DNA of 64,000 nucleotides from JAAYTD01 sp964472015 (lineage in GTDB: Bacteria; Bacteroidota; Ignavibacteria; Kapaibacteriales; UBA2268), in the NCBI GenBank assembly GCA_964472015.1, contig CAYYIP010000003.1, positions 1 through 64,000 on the forward strand, in the 5' to 3' direction. The translations under genes and the position numbers were made by a program. Positions 27,987 through 36,919 of the stretch are shown here, in pieces (within the stretch, counting starts at the first letter, position 1; every line of letters begins with the position of its first letter). The notes under the pieces are model-generated. The model did no database searches, had not been told where the DNA came from, and saw nothing but the letters and a program-made list of their open reading frames with translations.

Positions 27987-28072
27987 ATAAAAAAAAGATA
28001 AATTTGTGTATTATTATTACAATAAAAAAACTTAAATTTGTATTATATTATTATATGTAAAAATATAATATA

Positions 28073-28282
28073 TTTAATAAAACTTTAATAAAACTTTAAT
28101 AAAAATCTATATCATATTAGTTAAAAANNNNNNNNNNNNNNNNNNNNNNNNNNNNNNNNNNNNNNNNNNNNNNNNNNNNNNNNNNNNNNNNNNNNNNNNN
28201 NNNNNNNNNNNNNNNNNNNNNNNNNNNTTTAATAAAACTTTAATAAAACTTTAATAAAAATCTATATCATATTAGTTAAAAA
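28073..28282. other. Scaffold gap (100 N) flanked by identical 55-bp sequence
   Basis: N runs from 28128 to 28227. The 55 bases before it (28073-28127) are identical to the 55 bases after it (28228-28282). Both copies contain three tandem units of TTTAATAAAAC-type sequence. A shared 55-base end is what a k=55 de Bruijn assembly leaves when two contigs meet at an unresolved repeat, so the true gap may be tiny or absent. The surrounding 408 bases between the acetyltransferase and YggS genes hold no gene. Confidence 0.9.
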
Positions 28283-28300
28283 TAATTAAAATATATTTTT

Positions 28301-29071
28301 ATGCAACAATTAATTGAGTTAAAAAATAGTGTTGAAGCCCAAGAAATGCTCTTGAAAAAGAATATTATACTTGATAAAATAAGTACAACTGCAATAAAAA
28401 TCGGTCGTAACCCTGAGGATATAAAATTGCTTGCAGTTTCAAAAACACAAAGTGTAGATGTTTTATTAAAAGCAATTTCTGTTGGTATAAATTTATTTGC
28501 TGAAAATTATGCCCAAGAATTTAGAGATAAAAATAAACAAATTTATGATTTTTTTAATCTAAAAGATACAGAAACTGAGAAATTGAAAAAAATTGCTGAA
28601 TTTCATTTTATAGGACATTTGCAAACAAATAAAGTAAAATATGTTGTTCCTTTTGTTTCTACTATACATACTGTTGATAGTATAAATATTGCAAAAGAAA
28701 TTAATAAATGTGCTGTTAAATATAAAAAGAAAATAAATGTATTATTGCAAGTTAATACTTCTGAAGAAAGTAGTAAGTCCGGAGTAAAACCTGATGATAT
28801 TGAAAAACTAGCAACCGAAGTATTAATGCTTAATAATCTGAATTTAGTTGGTCTTATGACAATAGGAATGTTTTCTTTAAATGAAGTAATTGTTAGAAAA
28901 GACTTTTCTTTATTGAGAAATACATTGGAAAAATTAAATAAAAATTTAGGACTAAATTTAAAAGAATTATCTATGGGAATGTCCCATGATTATGATATAG
29001 CAGTTGAAGAACAAGCTACTATGGTACGAGTAGGAAGTTCTATTTTTGGTGAAAGAATATATAATAAGTAA
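28301..29071 (+). CDS. YggS/PROSC-family PLP-binding protein
   Basis: Pyridoxal-phosphate homeostasis protein with a single alanine-racemase-like TIM barrel and no known enzymatic turnover. The PLP lysine is in LLAVSKTQ (K48). Other family motifs are FAENYAQEF, FHFIGHLQTNKVK, TIHTVDS, LLQVNTSEESSKSGV, GLMTIG, and the phosphate site LSMGMSHDYDIAVEEQATMVRVGSSIFGER. At 256 residues it is a little longer than the usual ~230, through an N-terminal extension. It lies just after the assembly gap, so anything upstream in the same transcript could be missing. Confidence 0.92.
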   Translation: MQQLIELKNSVEAQEMLLKKNIILDKISTTAIKIGRNPEDIKLLAVSKTQSVDVLLKAISVGINLFAENYAQEFRDKNKQIYDFFNLKDTETEKLKKIAEFHFIGHLQTNKVKYVVPFVSTIHTVDSINIAKEINKCAVKYKKKINVLLQVNTSEESSKSGVKPDDIEKLATEVLMLNNLNLVGLMTIGMFSLNEVIVRKDFSLLRNTLEKLNKNLGLNLKELSMGMSHDYDIAVEEQATMVRVGSSIFGERIYNK

Positions 29072-29149
29072 TTATTTAATACTTATATTTTATCATTATT
29101 TTGTTAAAAGATTAATTTTAATTTAAGTAAGTTTCTTTATAAATCTATT

Positions 29150-29902
29150 ATGAATATTATTGTTGTTGTAGCATTAGTTCCCGAGACCGATGTAAGTATA
29201 AAAGTAGAAAACGAAAAAAATATAAAAGTTTCTAATGATAAGTTTATCATAAATCCTCTTGATGAATTTGCAATAGAGGAAGCTTTAAGAACAAAAGAAA
29301 AATTTGGCGGTGAAGTAAAAGTTATTGTATATTCTATTTTGAATAGTGTAGAAAATGATGAATTATTAACTCGTTCTATACTAGCTAGAGGAATTGATAA
29401 AGCGGTTTTGTTAAAAAATATTTCTTGTAATTCATCAAAAAATATAGCAAAAAATATCATCGACGCAATGGATAATAAATTACCAGATGTATTATTTTTT
29501 GGATATAAAAATATGTTTTTAAATTCAATTGAATTACCTGTTATTGTAGCAAATATGCTTAATTATAATTATATTACAGGTATAATACAATTGGAAATTA
29601 GAGAAATGGAATTAATATGTAAAAAAGAAACCGAAATAGGTTATAATATTATTTCTACTAAGTTTCCTTGTGTACTTTCTACTCATAAAGGATTGAATGA
29701 ACCACGATATCCTAAGCTGATAGAAATTATGAAAGCAAAACAAAAAACAATTTCTATAATGGAAGCAAATAATGATGAACAAAATATTTTACCAGTAGAA
29801 AAAATATCGTTAGTATATGATAATAGAGAAAAAATTAGTTTAAGTGATACAGATAAAGATATTATTAAATTATATGAAATTATTAAATCAAAATTATCAT
29901 AA
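29150..29902 (+). CDS. etfB: Electron transfer flavoprotein beta subunit
   Basis: Small subunit of the EtfAB heterodimer, which takes electrons from acyl-CoA dehydrogenases or related flavoenzymes. It shows the family start NIIVVVALVPETDVSIKV, the segment NPLDEFAIEEALRTKEKFGGEVKV and the signature CVLSTHKGLNEPRYPKLIEIMKAKQK, the usual NEPRY..LP.IMKAKKK. The length of 250 is normal. It is followed by etfA after 18 bp. No dehydrogenase or ETF-quinone oxidoreductase is in the window, so the electron donor is unknown. It looks like the non-bifurcating type, but this cannot be settled by eye. Confidence 0.92.
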   Translation: MNIIVVVALVPETDVSIKVENEKNIKVSNDKFIINPLDEFAIEEALRTKEKFGGEVKVIVYSILNSVENDELLTRSILARGIDKAVLLKNISCNSSKNIAKNIIDAMDNKLPDVLFFGYKNMFLNSIELPVIVANMLNYNYITGIIQLEIREMELICKKETEIGYNIISTKFPCVLSTHKGLNEPRYPKLIEIMKAKQKTISIMEANNDEQNILPVEKISLVYDNREKISLSDTDKDIIKLYEIIKSKLS

Positions 29903-29920
29903 AAATGGGAGAGGGATAAA

Positions 29921-30898
29921 ATGGGTAATATTCTTGTATTTTTAGAAAAAAAAGTAAATATTGATAATTTAACTGATAATTCTTTAACTGCTTTATTAGC
30001 AGCAAATAAACTTAGTAATATATTAAAAAGTAATATATTTTGTGTATTACATAATGGGACAGAACAGACTTTTAATGAAATATCAAAATTTGTTGATGCA
30101 ACAATAATAAATGTTAAAAATGATATACAAATTTCGCAAAAAGAAATAAATACAATTTTATATATAGCAAAAGAAAAAGATTGTTCTAATATTGTTTTTC
30201 CAAGTTCTATTTTTTGTAATGATTTAGCACCTGCTTTATCTGTAAAATTAGAAGCGAGTTTTATATCAGAAACGAATAATTTTAATTTGAAGAATAATGA
30301 CAATACTAATGAATTAATTGTGCGTAGATACTTATATGCTGGAAAGTTAATAGAAGATTTTAATTTAAGTAATCTAAAAAATAATGTGTTTGTAATTGCC
30401 CCAAATAGTTTTGAACTTCCCCAAAATATTAATAGCAATACTAATACTGCTAATAACTATTCTGTTGAAGATTTTAATCTTGATACTAATACTAATTATA
30501 GTATCTTGGAAAATATACAAGAACGAAATACAAAAAGTATAGATGATGCAAAAATAATTGTATCTTGTGGTCGAGGCATAGGCAGTGTTGATAATTTTTC
30601 TATAATTGATGAATTTGCTAATAAACTTGGTGCAAGTGTTGCTGCAAGTCGTGCAGTTGTTGATAATGGATGGCAGCCACATTCTATACAAGTTGGTCAG
30701 ACGGGAAAAACAGTAACACCTGATTTATATATAGCTTGTGGAATTTCAGGAGCGGTACAACATATTGTTGGAATGAACAAATCAAAATTTATTATAGCTA
30801 TTAATACAGATGTCAATGCACCTATTTTTGAAATAGCAGATGTTGCTGTTAATGCAGATTTATTTAATATAATTAAGAAATTAATAAGTTTATTTTAG
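29921..30898 (+). CDS. etfA: Electron transfer flavoprotein alpha subunit
   Basis: Large subunit carrying the FAD of EtfAB. The N-terminal half is variable, resembling EtfB. The C-terminal FAD domain is strongly conserved: IIVSCGRGIGS, GASVAASRAVVDNGWQPHSIQVGQTGKTVTPDLYIACGISGAVQHIVGM-type signature (about residues 225-285), and INTDVNAPIFEIADVAVNADL. Length is 325 residues, normal. The ATG follows GGGAGAGGG, one of the clearest Shine-Dalgarno sequences in the window, 8-17 bases upstream. This fits tight coupling to etfB. A DoxX/MauE-like membrane gene begins 5 bp after its stop. Confidence 0.94.
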   Translation: MGNILVFLEKKVNIDNLTDNSLTALLAANKLSNILKSNIFCVLHNGTEQTFNEISKFVDATIINVKNDIQISQKEINTILYIAKEKDCSNIVFPSSIFCNDLAPALSVKLEASFISETNNFNLKNNDNTNELIVRRYLYAGKLIEDFNLSNLKNNVFVIAPNSFELPQNINSNTNTANNYSVEDFNLDTNTNYSILENIQERNTKSIDDAKIIVSCGRGIGSVDNFSIIDEFANKLGASVAASRAVVDNGWQPHSIQVGQTGKTVTPDLYIACGISGAVQHIVGMNKSKFIIAINTDVNAPIFEIADVAVNADLFNIIKKLISLF

Positions 30899-30903
30899 TT
30901 AAT

Positions 30904-31359
30904 ATGTTTTCAAAAATTTTAAGCAATAAATATTTACATATTATATTACGTATTTTACTTGCAATGGTTTTTATAATTACAGGTATTAGTAAAATAGTTA
31001 TTCCTATTGATTTTGCTAAGAATATCTCTAATTATGATATGTTGCCGAATTTTTTGGTTAATATTGTAGCTATCGTTTTACCTTGGATAGAATTAATATC
31101 CGGACTAATGCTTTTACTAGGAATAAGAATAAAAGCAAATACAATACTAATGATTATTATGTTGTTAATTTTTAATATTGCTATATGTACTGCAATGGTG
31201 CGTGGATTAGATATAGATTGTGGATGTTATGCAGATATAACTCAACAAAGTGTAGGATTTAAAAAACTTTTGGAAAATTTTGGACTTATTTTAATTGCTT
31301 TATTACTTTATTACTTTCCTAATAATCATTTTAATTTTGAGAGTAAAACATTAAATTAA
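30904..31359 (+). CDS. DoxX/MauE-family membrane protein with Cys-Gly-Cys motif
   Basis: A 151-residue inner-membrane protein with four predicted membrane segments (~11-29, ~52-72, ~78-100, ~122-141). The loop between TM3 and TM4 contains LDIDCGCYAD, a Cys-Gly-Cys site typical of MauE-like members thought to work in thiol redox chemistry. It starts 5 bp after etfA, strongly suggesting the same transcript. MauE was named for methylamine dehydrogenase maturation, but many homologues lie far from methylamine genes, as here. The link to electron transfer is inference from position and the cysteine pair. Confidence 0.8.
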   Translation: MFSKILSNKYLHIILRILLAMVFIITGISKIVIPIDFAKNISNYDMLPNFLVNIVAIVLPWIELISGLMLLLGIRIKANTILMIIMLLIFNIAICTAMVRGLDIDCGCYADITQQSVGFKKLLENFGLILIALLLYYFPNNHFNFESKTLN

Positions 31360-31404
31360 TTTTAATTTAATATTTTATTATTTTATAGAACACTGAAATT
31401 GAAA

Positions 31405-32136
31405 ATGTTAGTTAGATCTATAATAGGAAAAATATTTAATCATTCTATAGAATTTGTGTTTCCAAAGATTTGTGTTATATGTAAAAATAAAATTAATCAA
31501 AATAATATAAGTAATTATACAAATTTTTGCTGTAAATATTGTTTTAATTCTTTTAGGATGGCAGATGAACATGACAATATTGAAAAAATATTGATGGAAG
31601 ATTTGAAAGATGATATGGCTATCTCTAATGCCTTTTCTTTATTCTCTGCAAAGAATACTGATGAAGTATCAGTAATGGAATTAATATATAAGCTAAAATA
31701 TGAGGGTCTTACACAAATAGGTATTGAATTAGGTGAATTACTAGGTAAATTATTGTTTGATTATAATATGATAGATTATGATTTAGTTATTCCAGTTCCA
31801 ATTCATAAAGCAAGACGACGAGAACGTGGATATAATCAATCTGAATTTATTGCAAAAGGTGTAAATAATATCATAAAAAGTAATGTATATAATAATTTAT
31901 TGTATAGACGACATTATACTATTACACAAACAAAATTATCAAAAGAAGAACGTGCAAAAAATTTAAAGAATGTTTTTTTTGTAAAGTTTGATGAACGCAA
32001 TAATATATCTGGGAAGAAAATTCTATTAGTAGATGATGTTTTAACAAGTGGATATACGCTTAATAATTGTGCTATTGCGTTACTAGAAAATAAAGTTAGA
32101 CAAGTTGATATTGTAACAATAGTGCATAAAGAATAA
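31405..32136 (+). CDS. ComF-family phosphoribosyltransferase-like protein
   Basis: Has an N-terminal zinc-ribbon-like part with paired cysteines (CVICKNKI and CCKYC) and a C-terminal phosphoribosyltransferase fold. The fold shows VIPVPIHKARRRERGYNQSEFIAKG and the PRPP loop ILLVDDVLTSGYTLNNCA. ComF is needed for DNA uptake in competent bacteria, but homologues are widespread and the reaction is unknown. ATG 31405 is preferred to a TTG two codons upstream. The length of 243 is normal. It ends in a shared convergent terminator. Confidence 0.9.
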   Translation: MLVRSIIGKIFNHSIEFVFPKICVICKNKINQNNISNYTNFCCKYCFNSFRMADEHDNIEKILMEDLKDDMAISNAFSLFSAKNTDEVSVMELIYKLKYEGLTQIGIELGELLGKLLFDYNMIDYDLVIPVPIHKARRRERGYNQSEFIAKGVNNIIKSNVYNNLLYRRHYTITQTKLSKEERAKNLKNVFFVKFDERNNISGKKILLVDDVLTSGYTLNNCAIALLENKVRQVDIVTIVHKE

Positions 32137-32167
32137 AAGCTGAATATATGTTATATATTCAGCTTTT
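32135..32167. terminator. Bidirectional terminator between convergent genes
   Basis: Perfect 14-bp stem AAAAGCTGAATATA (32135-32148) / TATATTCAGCTTTT (32154-32167) with a 5-base loop. It lies between the ends of comF and the TonB-C gene. T-rich sequence follows on the plus strand, and A-rich sequence gives T residues on the minus strand. Confidence 0.85.
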
Positions 32168-32177
32168 ATTTATTTAT

Positions 32178-32657
32178 TTATTTATTTCTAAAAATATTCA
32201 TATCAAATATTATTGGAACAACTAAATCTTTTGTTTCAACAGGGACTCCATTTTTTATAGCTGGCTGTAATTTATATTTTTTTGCATATTTTCTAATTAT
32301 TTCTAAAGCAGGAAAGTTTAATTTTTTATTTTCGCTTTCTTGTATTTCAATTTTTGTAATAATACCACAAGAATCAATATCAACTGTAACAATAACTAAT
32401 CCACTTGCTTCATACTTTTTATTTCCATATACTGATGCAGAAGCCATAAGACTAAGCTTTTTTAAGTCAAATGTTATTTCACGGTCAGTAATAATTGTAT
32501 CTTTTGATTTATTATTATTTAATTCAGTACTATTAGTATCTATTTTAATATTAGTAGTATTTTTATCATTTGATATATTTTTTTGTTGTGATAATAATAT
32601 TGTATTTTTATTTAGAAGCATCAAACATAATGTTACTATAAATATTATTTTTTTCAT
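32178..32657 (-). CDS. Exported TonB C-terminal-domain protein
   Basis: A 159-residue protein with an N-terminal signal or anchor (~4-22), an Asn/Lys/Thr-rich linker (~25-60) and a TonB C-terminal-like fold (~80-155). The fold includes ASGLVIVTVDIDSCGIITKI and KYKLQPAIKNGVPVETKDLVVPIIF, the VxxxGxV and P....G.PV patterns of the family. It is much shorter than true TonB and lacks the proline-rich spacer. It may act in the periplasm rather than as a full energy transducer. No ExbB/ExbD or receptor gene is adjacent. Confidence 0.8.
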   Translation of the reverse strand: MKKIIFIVTLCLMLLNKNTILLSQQKNISNDKNTTNIKIDTNSTELNNNKSKDTIITDREITFDLKKLSLMASASVYGNKKYEASGLVIVTVDIDSCGIITKIEIQESENKKLNFPALEIIRKYAKKYKLQPAIKNGVPVETKDLVVPIIFDMNIFRNK

Positions 32658-32699
32658 AAATTTCCTTTCCCTATAATTATTTTTAATACGTTGTAAGGT

Positions 32700-34091
32700 T
32701 TAATAAGTTTCTATATCTATACCATATTGTTCTATTTTATATTTTAGCTTTGTTTCAGTTGTATTTAATAATTTTGTTGCTTTTTTTATATTTCCTTTTG
32801 TTAGAGTTAATGTCTGAGAAATTAAATCCTTTAATACTTCTGTTTCAGTTGCTCCATTATTAGAAATTTTTAAATAATGATTTCCATCTTTTATATTAAT
32901 ATTATTATTTTCTGTAATTCCTGTAAGAGCAAGTTCAGATTTTGTTATTATATTTTTATTGTCATCATGAAGTAATAATATGCGTTCAATTACATTTTTT
33001 AATTCACGAATATTTCCAGGCCAATTATAATTAAGTAATAAATTTATTGCATCACTATCAAATTGAACATTTTTTTCTTTATCTTTATTAAATTTATTTA
33101 TAAAAGAAGCTGCTAATAATATAATATCTTTATTCCTTTCTCTTAAAGGTGATAAATTTATAGGGAATGTATTTAATCTATAATATAAATCTTCTCTAAA
33201 CTTACCACTTGCAACTAGTTCAGATAAATTTTTATTTGTTGCAGCTATTACTCTAACATCAATACTAATTTCTTTTTGTCCGCCAAGTCTATAAAATGTA
33301 CGTTCTTCTAAAATTCTTAGTAATTTCACTTGTAATTGCATACTTAATTCTGCAATTTCATCTAACATTATAGTTCCATGTTGTGCCTGTTCAAAACGTC
33401 CTTTTGCTTTATCACTTGCACCCGTAAAAGCTCCTTTTTCGTGTCCAAATAATTCATTTTCTGCTAATTCTTTTGGAATAGCTCCGCAATTAATAGCTAT
33501 AAAAGGACCATCCTTACGCTGCGAATTATTATGAATAAATTTAGCAATTAATTCTTTGCCTGTACCGGTTTCGCCTGTTATTAATATAGTAGTATCATTT
33601 GATGTTGCTGCTTTTGCTGCTAATTTTAGTACCGTTTTTATAGAATCTGATTCACCAATTATTTCTGTTTGATATTCTATTGTTTTTAATTTTTCATTCG
33701 CAAGTTCAATACGTTTACGCATTAAAGAATTACGTAAAGCTTTTACAATAGTCATATCTAATTGTTCCATTTCAATTGGTTTTAAAATAAAATCTTCAGC
33801 ACCTAATTTAACAGAACGTACAGCTAACTTAATATCACTTGAACCTGCTATAATTATGACTGGCATTTCCCAACCTTCTTTTCTCAGTTGTTCCAAAATT
33901 TCCAAGCCATTATTATAACCCATAAACATATCAAGTAATACTAAATCTGGATTATATAAATGTAATTTAGATAATGCTTCGTTACTATTTGTAAAAATAA
34001 TAACATTGCTATATTTTTTCTCTAAATATTCTTTAAATAGTTTATTTATATTTGGGTCTTCTTCTATAATTATAATTGTATAATTTTCCAC
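32700..34091 (-). CDS. Sigma-54-dependent response regulator (NtrC family)
   Basis: Transcription activator with three parts. The receiver domain (1-120) has the acidic pair EED (10-12) and phospho-acceptor D54 in LVLLDMFMG. The AAA+ domain (~145-375) has Walker A GETGTGKE, the sigma-54 contact loop GAFTGA, Walker B IMLDEIAEL and an R-finger region FREDLYYRLN. The C-terminal Fis-type helix-turn-helix includes TKGNIKKATKLLNTTETKLKYKI. Length is 463 residues, normal. The histidine kinase is not in the window, so it is an orphan here. Its targets should have -24/-12 promoters, but none was recognised nearby. The gene faces away from alaS, whose stop is 190 bp upstream. Confidence 0.94.
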   Translation of the reverse strand: MENYTIIIIEEDPNINKLFKEYLEKKYSNVIIFTNSNEALSKLHLYNPDLVLLDMFMGYNNGLEILEQLRKEGWEMPVIIIAGSSDIKLAVRSVKLGAEDFILKPIEMEQLDMTIVKALRNSLMRKRIELANEKLKTIEYQTEIIGESDSIKTVLKLAAKAATSNDTTILITGETGTGKELIAKFIHNNSQRKDGPFIAINCGAIPKELAENELFGHEKGAFTGASDKAKGRFEQAQHGTIMLDEIAELSMQLQVKLLRILEERTFYRLGGQKEISIDVRVIAATNKNLSELVASGKFREDLYYRLNTFPINLSPLRERNKDIILLAASFINKFNKDKEKNVQFDSDAINLLLNYNWPGNIRELKNVIERILLLHDDNKNIITKSELALTGITENNNINIKDGNHYLKISNNGATETEVLKDLISQTLTLTKGNIKKATKLLNTTETKLKYKIEQYGIDIETY

Positions 34092-34182
34092 TATATTATA
34101 TTTTCTTTATTATTTATTTAAATAATATAAATTATATTAAGTAATATAATTTATATAAATGATACATCTCTTATCTATTTTT

Positions 34183-34190
34183 CAAAGATA
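34183..34190 (-). promoter_or_regulatory. Possible -7 element (TATCTTTG on minus strand)
   Basis: CAAAGATA on the plus strand reads TATCTTTG on the minus strand, 92 bases before the response-regulator start. It fits TAnnTTTG. No well-placed -33 TTTG is visible. Confidence 0.35.
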
Positions 34191-34280
34191 CGAAATTTTT
34201 ATAAAATATAAAACTTTATATATTTAATCTTAAATATACTTTTTTTATTTTATTATTAGTATCTATTTTATGGTTAGAAT

Positions 34281-36836
34281 TTATTCTATATATTTTTTTA
34301 TTATATTATAAAATTCAGTATTTAATAAATCAGGTAGTTTTTGAATATTTTTACCACCAGCAGTAGCTAAATGAGGTTTACCACCACCACCACCATTTAA
34401 GATTTTAGCAGCGTCTCCTACTAATTTCCCGGCTGGAAGTTTATCTTTTAAATCATCAGTAACCGAGCAGGATAATTGTACCTTATCGTCAATAATAGAT
34501 GCTATTAGACATATTCCATTTTTTACAAAACTATCACGTATTTTTTCTGCAATTAGTCTTAATTGATCTAAATTTTGTAAATCTTCTTGATGTACTAATA
34601 CATTAATACCATTAATACTTATTGCTTTATTTATTAAATTATTAGAATTTTCATTTAAATCAGAAATGTTATGCTTTGCTATTTCTTTTTCTAATTTTTT
34701 AATTTGATTATTTAAATTTGTGATTATATTATTTTTTTCATTTATAGTATTTTCTAATTTTGTAACATATTCTATTGCCTTTTTCCCTGTAATTGCTTCT
34801 ATTCTACGTATTCCTGATGCTATTGAAGATTCTGAAGTAATTTTAAATAAAACAATTTCACTTGTATTGTTGACGTGTGTTCCGCCACAAAGTTCTGAAG
34901 AGAAACTACCAATAGAAACAACTCTTACTACACTTCCATATTTGTCTCCAAAAAACATTTTTATCTTTTGATCTTTCTTGGCTTCTTCAATAGGTAATTC
35001 TTGTATCGTAACTTTTTGTTTCATTAAAATTATAGTATTTACGGTATTTTCTATGTTTTTTATTTGTTCTGGTGTTAACTTTTCAAAATGATTAAAATCA
35101 AAACGTAAATAATCGTCTGTAACTAAAGAACCTGCTTGCTGTATATGATTACCTAATTGTGCTCTTAAAGCTTCATGTAAAATATGTGTTGCTGAGTGAT
35201 TACGAACAATATTAGAACGACGTTCAAAATTTAATATACATATTGCAGTATCATCAAGATTACATTCTATATTTTTATCACAAATATGAAAAATTGTATT
35301 TCCATTTTTTTTGACATTGATAACATTATAATTTTTTTGATTAATAATTAATACGCCATTATCACTAATTTGTCCACCACTTTCACTATAAAAAGGTGTT
35401 TTATCAAGAACTATTATATTATCTTGAAAATATTTTACAGTTCCGTTATAAGCAGAAAAAGTTGAATCGTATCCAATAAACTCAGTTTCTATATCTATTT
35501 GCGGAAGAGTATCATCTTGAGAAACAATTTTACGAGCAGTTCTAGAACGTTCTTTTTGAATATTCATATTGTTTTCAAATCCAACAGTATCAACTTTTAT
35601 ACCTCGTTCCCGTGCAATTAATTCGGTTAAATCTAAAGGAAAACCAAAAGTATCATACAATAAAAATGCATCATCACCCGATATAATTTTTTCTTGTTTA
35701 GTTTCTAATATATTGTTTATAATTGTATCGATACGGTCTAAGCCACGTTCCATTGTTTGTAAAAAACTTTCTTCTTCATTATAAATAACTTTTTGTATTA
35801 ATTCTTGATTTTTTTTCAATTCTACAAAATGTAAGCCCATAGTAGTAACTACAATAGGTACTAATTTATAAAGAATAGGTTTATTTATTCCTAAGTTTCT
35901 TGCATATTTTAATGCACGTCTTAAAATTCTACGTAATACATAATTTCTGCCATCATTTCCCGGTAGTACACCATCTGCTATAGCAAAACATAAAGTACGA
36001 ATATGATCTGCAATTACTCGCATTGCTATATCTGTTTTTTTGTCTATAGAAGTTGTATATATAATACCAGTAAGCCTTTGTATTTCACCAATTATAGGTA
36101 AGAAAATATCAGTATCATAATTTGATTTTACATTTTGTAATATTGAACATATTCTTTCAAAGCCCATACCAGTATCTATATATTTTGAAGATAAAGGTTC
36201 AAGAGTACCATCTTCTTTTCTATTAAATTGAATAAATACTAAGTTCCATATTTCTATTACTTCCGGCGAGCCTGTATTAATTAGTTTAGCACCGTTTTTA
36301 TTAGGTGTTCTATCATAATGTATTTCACTACAAGGACCGCAAGGACCTGTAGTGCCCATTTCCCAAAAGTTATCTTTGTCGCCAAACTTTTGTATATGCG
36401 TTTCTGGTAGATATTGTTTCCAAAGTTCATAAGCTTCATCATCTGTATTATGAACTGTTGCATATAAACGAGTTTTATCTAATTTCCAAACTTTAGTGAG
36501 AAGTTCCCAAGCATATTCAATAGCTTCTGATTTATAATAATCGCCAAAACTCCAGTTCCCTAACATTTCAAAAAAAGTATGATGGTATGTATCAACGCCA
36601 ACTTCTTCTAAATCATTATGCTTACCACTTACTCTAATACATTTTTGTGAATTAGCAGCACGATTATAATCTCTTTTGCCAATTCCTAAAAATACATCTT
36701 TAAATTGATTCATACCAGCATTTATAAATAATAATGTAGGGTCATTGTGTGGTATGATAGGTATACTGTCTACTATAGTATGATTTTTTGATTTGAAAAA
36801 ATCTAAAAAGGATTGTCTTATTTCTAATGAAATCAT
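34281..36836 (-). CDS. alaS: Alanyl-tRNA synthetase
   Basis: Charges tRNA-Ala. The class II catalytic core has NDPTLLFINAGMNQFKDVFLG, SQKCIRVSGKHNDLEEVG and HHTFFEMLGNWSFGDYYK. The editing domain carries the zinc/catalytic sites HSATHILHEAL and SSELCGGTHV. The C-terminal C-Ala domain ends with the glycine-rich GGGGGKPHLATAGGK. Length is 851 residues, close to the family norm of ~875. All domains are intact. The N-terminal Met is well placed and there is a short AT-rich leader. The downstream neighbour is the response regulator, the upstream neighbour a broken methyltransferase. Confidence 0.97.
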   Translation of the reverse strand: MISLEIRQSFLDFFKSKNHTIVDSIPIIPHNDPTLLFINAGMNQFKDVFLGIGKRDYNRAANSQKCIRVSGKHNDLEEVGVDTYHHTFFEMLGNWSFGDYYKSEAIEYAWELLTKVWKLDKTRLYATVHNTDDEAYELWKQYLPETHIQKFGDKDNFWEMGTTGPCGPCSEIHYDRTPNKNGAKLINTGSPEVIEIWNLVFIQFNRKEDGTLEPLSSKYIDTGMGFERICSILQNVKSNYDTDIFLPIIGEIQRLTGIIYTTSIDKKTDIAMRVIADHIRTLCFAIADGVLPGNDGRNYVLRRILRRALKYARNLGINKPILYKLVPIVVTTMGLHFVELKKNQELIQKVIYNEEESFLQTMERGLDRIDTIINNILETKQEKIISGDDAFLLYDTFGFPLDLTELIARERGIKVDTVGFENNMNIQKERSRTARKIVSQDDTLPQIDIETEFIGYDSTFSAYNGTVKYFQDNIIVLDKTPFYSESGGQISDNGVLIINQKNYNVINVKKNGNTIFHICDKNIECNLDDTAICILNFERRSNIVRNHSATHILHEALRAQLGNHIQQAGSLVTDDYLRFDFNHFEKLTPEQIKNIENTVNTIILMKQKVTIQELPIEEAKKDQKIKMFFGDKYGSVVRVVSIGSFSSELCGGTHVNNTSEIVLFKITSESSIASGIRRIEAITGKKAIEYVTKLENTINEKNNIITNLNNQIKKLEKEIAKHNISDLNENSNNLINKAISINGINVLVHQEDLQNLDQLRLIAEKIRDSFVKNGICLIASIIDDKVQLSCSVTDDLKDKLPAGKLVGDAAKILNGGGGGKPHLATAGGKNIQKLPDLLNTEFYNIIKKYIE

Positions 36837-36919
36837 ATTTTTATTGTTTTATTATTTATTAAATATCTTTAAATATATAATTGGTTAAAATTAAAAAATC
36901 AATTCTAATTAATTAAAGT

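Noticed and set aside
29683..30438. 251-codon minus-strand frame over etfB/etfA
   Set aside because: Overlaps two clear genes. Composition is that of antisense AT-rich coding DNA.
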